Below, piece by piece: positions 60,901 to 64,000 of a stretch of 64,000 nt of DNA. The notes below the pieces were generated by a model. That model was not told where the DNA came from. It ran no database searches and worked only from the letters and a program-made list of their open reading frames with translations. The stretch is taken from contig WIAF01000001.1 of the NCBI GenBank assembly GCA_014055465.1, positions 372,001 to 436,000 of the forward strand, given 5' to 3'. Source of the DNA: Nitrospira sp. CR1.1. Lineage in GTDB: Bacteria > Nitrospirota > Nitrospiria > Nitrospirales > Nitrospiraceae. Positions within the stretch are counted from its first letter, which is position 1; each line of letters opens with the position of its first letter. A program made the position numbers and the translations under genes.

Positions 60901-62338
60901 TGAATGGCGTCGCCGCATTGGTATTACAGGTGCCGTTGATGGGGCGAGGCGGAACACCGTTGTCACTGCCATTGCAATGCTGCCCATGATGGGCATGGGC
61001 ATAGTCCTGAATCGCCGACGGCACATTCACATCCTGCGTCGGCTCGCCATCGGTAAAAATGATGACAAACGTCCTGCAACAATTCACGACCTGAGAGGTC
61101 GACGCCCAGGGCGGGGTATGGTTCTGACCAAAGAAATACGGATCGCGGCCGCAGGCGCTCGTGATGTATCCGGCAGGGCAGGTTTCCGTACCGACTAACG
61201 CCGTGATTTCGTCCGTCCCAATGGAACCGGCGCCGCTCGTGGCAAAATTGACGCCGTTGGAGATTCCACCGGAAAAGGCAATCGGATAGACATAGCCGGT
61301 TGTAAATGTCGATTGAATCTGTGCGACATACCGCGCCGTCTCATAGAGCGATTCGCTCAGTGGTGTCCAGGTCGAGGGGTAAGACTCCTGCACCGCGTCC
61401 ACCATCGCTGCCATGTTCGTATTGAACGTCTCTACGCCCGTACCGTTCCAGTCGATGGACTGACGGGAACCCGCCCCCACCAACATGCGCGCGCCTTCGC
61501 TGCTGGACTTAAATTCCACGAGGCCAAAGCGTGCTTTGCTCCCGATCTGCTGAATGACTCCCGTTGGTTCAGATGAGTACCCAACCTTCAATTCATACTT
61601 GCGAACACTGAATGAGTCGCCACAATTGCTATTGAAGCTCGTATCATCTTCAACGCAGAAATACGGCACCCCAGATGCCGCCGAGACATGAATTGAGATA
61701 GTTGCTGGATTGCTGCCACGGTCGGTCGACGGGATGCGATCCACATACGTATTGAGACCCGTTCCGCCACTATAAGTGACGTCAGCCCGTTCATTATTCA
61801 CCCCGCTCCCTTGTGCGCGGACAGTTTTCAAGGCAGGGGTTCCACTGGTCGGACAGGTGCCATCCGTCGCTCGGGCTATGGCACAGTCGCCTCCGGACAT
61901 CGCCCGTTTCACCGCATCGAACCGGCGCAGTGTTGCCCAATTCAGAAAATTCCCATCCCACTCCGTCGTCGAGCAAGCCGTCGACACTGCTGCCTTTGCA
62001 GTGCCGCTTTCAAATCTCTTGTCGGTCGTGTTGTAGGTATAGCAGCGGAGAGCATCAAAGTAGCCAGAATAGCGCGTGGTATTGGTCCATGTCGTGGTGG
62101 TCGAGGTACTTCCGTCCGCTAACGTCCCGCACGAGGTCGACTCGCAAGCCCGATTGCTCATACTGCCGGAATTATCCATCAGGATGATGATATTCGGCGT
62201 CGTTGCACCTGAGACGAAGGGCGGTGACGCCGTGTAATCCGCGTTGGAGACGACGGCTGCCGCATCGCTGGAGCCAAACAGACCGACACTGACACTACCG
62301 ACAAGAACCATCAGCGAGGCAAAAGTTCTGCGATTCAT
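57923..62338 (-). CDS. pilY1: PilY1-family type IV pilus tip/biogenesis protein
   Basis: Exported protein of 1471 aa. After a signal peptide, an N-terminal von Willebrand A-like domain has a MIDAS motif in ILMDNSGSMSNRAC, and the C-terminal half is a PilC-type beta propeller (DVRIFTNDTDHPNGWGTILI is part). Calcium-type DxDxDG loops are seen in DTDGDGLPND, DSDHDGVVDSG, DTNQDGRLDY and DSNGDGIP. PilY1 promotes pilus assembly, adhesion and surface sensing. It is followed by the Ig-like lipoprotein gene and preceded by pilin-like genes on the same strand. Confidence 0.94.
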   Translation of the reverse strand: MNRRTFASLMVLVGSVSVGLFGSSDAAAVVSNADYTASPPFVSGATTPNIIILMDNSGSMSNRACESTSCGTLADGSTSTTTTWTNTTRYSGYFDALRCYTYNTTDKRFESGTAKAAVSTACSTTEWDGNFLNWATLRRFDAVKRAMSGGDCAIARATDGTCPTSGTPALKTVRAQGSGVNNERADVTYSGGTGLNTYVDRIPSTDRGSNPATISIHVSAASGVPYFCVEDDTSFNSNCGDSFSVRKYELKVGYSSEPTGVIQQIGSKARFGLVEFKSSSEGARMLVGAGSRQSIDWNGTGVETFNTNMAAMVDAVQESYPSTWTPLSESLYETARYVAQIQSTFTTGYVYPIAFSGGISNGVNFATSGAGSIGTDEITALVGTETCPAGYITSACGRDPYFFGQNHTPPWASTSQVVNCCRTFVIIFTDGEPTQDVNVPSAIQDYAHAHHGQHCNGSDNGVPPRPINGTCNTNAATPFSDLLAEHKTDYNDSGSHYLDDVAYWAHTSDLRPCSGTNDGTIAGLSVTGHCMPGTQNLTVYSFFAFGNINGRGILAQTARLGGFEDSNGDGIPQTSEWDKENNLTGASTPDGIPDAYFESSNVDDLQDKLLATIASILRRSASGSSVSVLATASTGEGALYQSYFYPSTIEPSTLSDVKWTGYTQALFIDTFGNTREDTNQDGRLDYKVDKIIKTRFDSVSNSVKVDKYVDTDGDGLPNDQNSDGQVTLADCNPCGKLLSDILPIWEAGKQLALKDSSTRTILTWVDSDHDGVVDSGEQLAFSTANEPTLRPYLRATSSAEGTKIINFVRGCDATTCTEQATTRDRRLQVPAGSGTLKVWKLGDVIHSTPTVVAGPRDRHDAIYGDQSYSAFLQKWYNRRQVAYVGGNDGMLHAFNAGYYHPGDDTSASAPANTTEHGWFTTAPADNSSGAPLGDELWGFVPYELLPQLEFLSRADYQHAYYVDLPLKVADVRIFTNDTDHPNGWGTILIGGFRMGGSCGACTAGTGAPPMTVTISGTNYNFYSSYFVMDVTNPDNPKLLWSFNSSDLGLTTSVPAVVRVNPGGDAKASNTNARWHMVVGSGPTGYDASVAQSAKVFVVDLATGPGSSNSLVTSYSVGSWDSYIGDITAFDRDLDYRHDVVYFGRVINDGALPWRGKIYRLTMGAGGATSKFGTVTNPAQWGIASGSNRVPTEMLDTFTSGAEMGPVATAPSVTLDDAANVWVFVGSGRYYSKSDKTDISTQYFVGMKDSVLNAGCNQSSGVSSCMDNDLVDVTAATVCVVGVGDCGLASGTNQVTGVTGATTFTGLISLVQSKDGWVTKLVEPANPPTKPVPYGIGERTVSSPTVFGGVVFFPTFIPTNDICVSSGTSRLWALFYKTGSAYQEPIIGTTASGANQTVNKFGSLGEGLAFGIVVHMGSGRDGGSPFGLLINMSQGNFGDCSTCGGPGGAPSSGINVPVAIDPRSHFFSWTNQ

Positions 62339-62414
62339 GCGTGCTTCCTCCTCATCTCAAGCAAGACAACAGCGCCACAGTGTGGCTACGAGTTGAGACA
62401 AGACCTTTCATGCG

Positions 62415-62735
62415 CTATTGAGGCAAGGTGACCATCATCTTGTCGATGTGGCCTTCTTTCAGATGGAATTTGACGAGCGAGGTCGGCACAATGCGCTCCA
62501 ACTCCAAGGGTCGACTTCTGTGGTCGACCACCAAAACGTTCGCTTTCAACACATAGGTCCGCCCGTCAATGCGAATCGTCGATCCCTGCACTTCATCAAT
62601 CACACCGGACTGAAACCCGACCGTCGAAAAGAGCGTCAACTCCTGGTTCTGCTCGGTCTCCGCCTGCACCGAATATGACCCAACCAGCACGAGTGCCAGG
62701 AGGCCAAGCACCACAAGGAGCATCCTGTTGTTCAT
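62415..62735 (-). CDS. Small exported protein between pilX and pilY1
   Basis: Not recognised; 106 aa with a signal peptide (MNNRMLLVVLGLLALVLVGS, cleavage likely after VQA). The mature part is a short beta-rich domain with VIDEVQGSTIRIDGRTY and a HLKEGHIDKMMV end, resembling small periplasmic pilus-associated domains. ATG 62735 follows GAGAGGAGAG. It sits 79 bp before pilY1 and 14 bp after pilX, so it is part of the pilus operon and may assist PilY1. Confidence 0.8.
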   Translation of the reverse strand: MNNRMLLVVLGLLALVLVGSYSVQAETEQNQELTLFSTVGFQSGVIDEVQGSTIRIDGRTYVLKANVLVVDHRSRPLELERIVPTSLVKFHLKEGHIDKMMVTLPQ

Positions 62736-62749
62736 CACGCTCTCTCCTC

Positions 62750-63385
62750 TCAGTTGACCTTTTTCACACATGTATCGCCGTCCAAACAGCCATAGACCGA
62801 GGTCACCGTACTGCTTGATCCGGTCGCGGCATTCGTCGCCGTACAAGTGATTCTGTACACGAATTCCGTAGAGGTCACCCCGGTGCCCTGCCCGGACTTC
62901 GGATGTGCGTAGAGACGGTCGATGTCGCCATTGACGATAAAGCCGGGCAGATTCGTCATCACAAAATTGGGGTCCGTCGCCGCAGAGTCGGCATAGTTCT
63001 CAGCCAGCGTGCCGGTAGGGGCAGGGGAGGGAAGAGGAGAGGAGCCGTAGATCTCCTGCCAAAGAATCGCTGAGTTGGCTGCGGGAACCGGACCCGCCGG
63101 GGCAATAAATGAAGGGGGCAAGACGCCCGGTGGAGATAACGTTTGCTGGATGATGTTGGCCGCAAGGCCTTCACATGAATCCGCAGCCGCGACCACGGCT
63201 TCGGTTGTACGAAAAAATCCAGCCATACGGTTTTCCATGCTCGTCACGGTAATAGAGGCAATGCCAAGAATGGAAAGAATCAACAACATCAGCATCACGG
63301 TCAGCAAGGCAATGCCCCGCTGATTTCGTCGCCCGCATTCCCCGTTCGCTGTTGTCGCAGCAGATCCTGCCTGTCGTGGGTTCAT
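62750..63385 (-). CDS. pilX: PilX-like minor pilin
   Basis: Protein of 211 aa with the PilX N-terminal domain: a basic leader RRNQRG followed by the hydrophobic helix IALLTVMLMLLILSILGIAS and the SMENRMAGFFRTTEAVVAA element. Cysteines occur at the end (CTATN, YGCLDGDTCVKKVN). PilX-type minor pilins prime pilus assembly. It lies 14 bp after pilW and before the small exported gene in the pilus operon. Confidence 0.88.
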   Translation of the reverse strand: MNPRQAGSAATTANGECGRRNQRGIALLTVMLMLLILSILGIASITVTSMENRMAGFFRTTEAVVAAADSCEGLAANIIQQTLSPPGVLPPSFIAPAGPVPAANSAILWQEIYGSSPLPSPAPTGTLAENYADSAATDPNFVMTNLPGFIVNGDIDRLYAHPKSGQGTGVTSTEFVYRITCTATNAATGSSSTVTSVYGCLDGDTCVKKVN

Positions 63386-63399
63386 TGCGGCGTCTCTCG

Positions 63400-64000
63400 C
63401 TACAGATTTCTCGGTTGGATGGTGCGGACCAGCACCCGTCTTCGTTGCTGTTGGTAGGTCTGGGCGTCATAGCCCGTGTCGGCCGACGGATTATGATCGC
63501 CGACAATCACAGGCCCCGTCGTGTTGACGGCTTTGGTGCCCTTCTCATCCAAGCCGTCGTCCGCCTTCGTCGGCTTGACGACGAGACTCACCTGCGCCAT
63601 TCTGATTTTGTCAGGCGTCCTCGGCGTGATCGCCCAGGAGCCGTCGGAGACAAAATCGCCCTGAGAAAAGGTCGGAAATCCACCGGACGACGTCCCGTCT
63701 TGATCATCGATGATCCCGTCAGCATAGAGCGGATTTGGCGCCGCCTGGTTGCATCCGTCACAGGCATACGTGATTTGGAGATCTTCGACGCCATCGACGA
63801 GCGGCACGTTGTCTCTGACGAGGCATGGCGCATTACTTCCGCAGGTGGCCGGCGTATTCACGACGATTTGGTATCGCACGCACTGCATGAGATACACAGG
63901 CGTACCGATGGGAAATTGCCCGCTCACATAGTTTCCGGCCCCGAATCCGATGGACGTCGCACCGATAGTTTTGACGGTTTTTGAGACCGCCCCTCCGATT
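63400..64000 (-). CDS. pilW: PilW-like minor pilin (5' end outside the window)
   Basis: The reading frame is open to the right edge, so the N-terminal prepilin signal lies outside the window. The visible part has about 200 residues, starting with an IGGAVSKTVKTIGATSIGFG-like segment and ending with AQTYQQQRRRVLVRTIQPRN, typical of the C-terminus of PilW-type proteins. Several paired cysteines (CDGC; CGSNAPC) could form disulfides. Placed directly before pilX, as in other pilus operons. Confidence 0.8.
   Translation of the reverse strand, partial: IGGAVSKTVKTIGATSIGFGAGNYVSGQFPIGTPVYLMQCVRYQIVVNTPATCGSNAPCLVRDNVPLVDGVEDLQITYACDGCNQAAPNPLYADGIIDDQDGTSSGGFPTFSQGDFVSDGSWAITPRTPDKIRMAQVSLVVKPTKADDGLDEKGTKAVNTTGPVIVGDHNPSADTGYDAQTYQQQRRRVLVRTIQPRNL

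Overview
The window reads as a chromosomal segment of a GC-rich bacterium, most likely a Nitrospira-type member of the Nitrospirota. That is an inference from the combination of a c-type cytochrome and di-heme peroxidase with two DUF1264 proteins, an AlgE-like porin, paired TatA proteins, a PilY1-type pilus locus and many very small zinc-ribbon proteins. No rRNA gene or nitrification marker is present to fix the taxonomy. Most of the sequence is dense core genome. One tRNA-bounded stretch (about 20.5-24.8 kb) is sparse and carries mostly tiny genes plus a broken integrase.

Layout. 0-3 kb: end of an isc/hsc iron-sulfur assembly operon (hscB, hscA, iscX). 3-10 kb: PBP1A, typA with an intrinsic terminator in its leader, an unknown protein, peroxiredoxin, thioredoxin-like protein and an exported SUMF1-fold protein. 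10-13 kb: a ZorA/ZorB-like (MotA/MotB-related) pair with no recognisable ZorC, D or E gene beside it, and a small membrane protein. 13-17 kb: a two-domain 6-pyruvoyl-tetrahydropterin-synthase-like protein, then an oxidative-stress operon (PerR-like Fur, rubrerythrin, GlpC-like Fe-S protein, DUF3501). 17-20.5 kb: rfbC, a MoaD/ThiS-like protein, HU and a YkgJ protein. 20.5-24.8 kb: tRNA-Arg(CCG), tRNA-Lys(CTT), an integrase 3' remnant, small zinc ribbons, a Yip1-like membrane protein and a PilZ protein. 25-28 kb: cytochrome c, two DUF1264 paralogues and a di-heme peroxidase. 28-31 kb: an apparent saccharopine-type lysine catabolic operon with a VOC protein. 31-41 kb: ricT, EVE, YdcF, YkgJ, thrH, recQ, porin and two TatA-family proteins. 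41-49 kb: a MidA-like methyltransferase, an ABC protein with a degenerate ATPase, and a GT2/LpxB-N/GT39 operon. 49-54 kb: M1-type peptidase, TolB-like propeller and PAP2 phosphatase, then a two-receiver response regulator. 54-57 kb: ftsY, ybeY and phoH. 57-64 kb: a type IV pilus minor-pilin/PilY1 operon that runs off the right edge.

Functionally the window joins Fe-S biogenesis and peroxide defence (hsc genes, RicT, rubrerythrin operon, peroxiredoxin, di-heme peroxidase) with envelope functions (PBP1A, porin, Tat, glycosyltransferases, PAP2, pilus). The points most worth following are the stand-alone ZorAB-like motor, the DUF1264/cytochrome cluster, the run of tiny zinc-ribbon genes next to a tRNA-associated integrase remnant, the degenerate ABC protein whose ribosome binding site lies in a hairpin, and the terminator in the typA leader.
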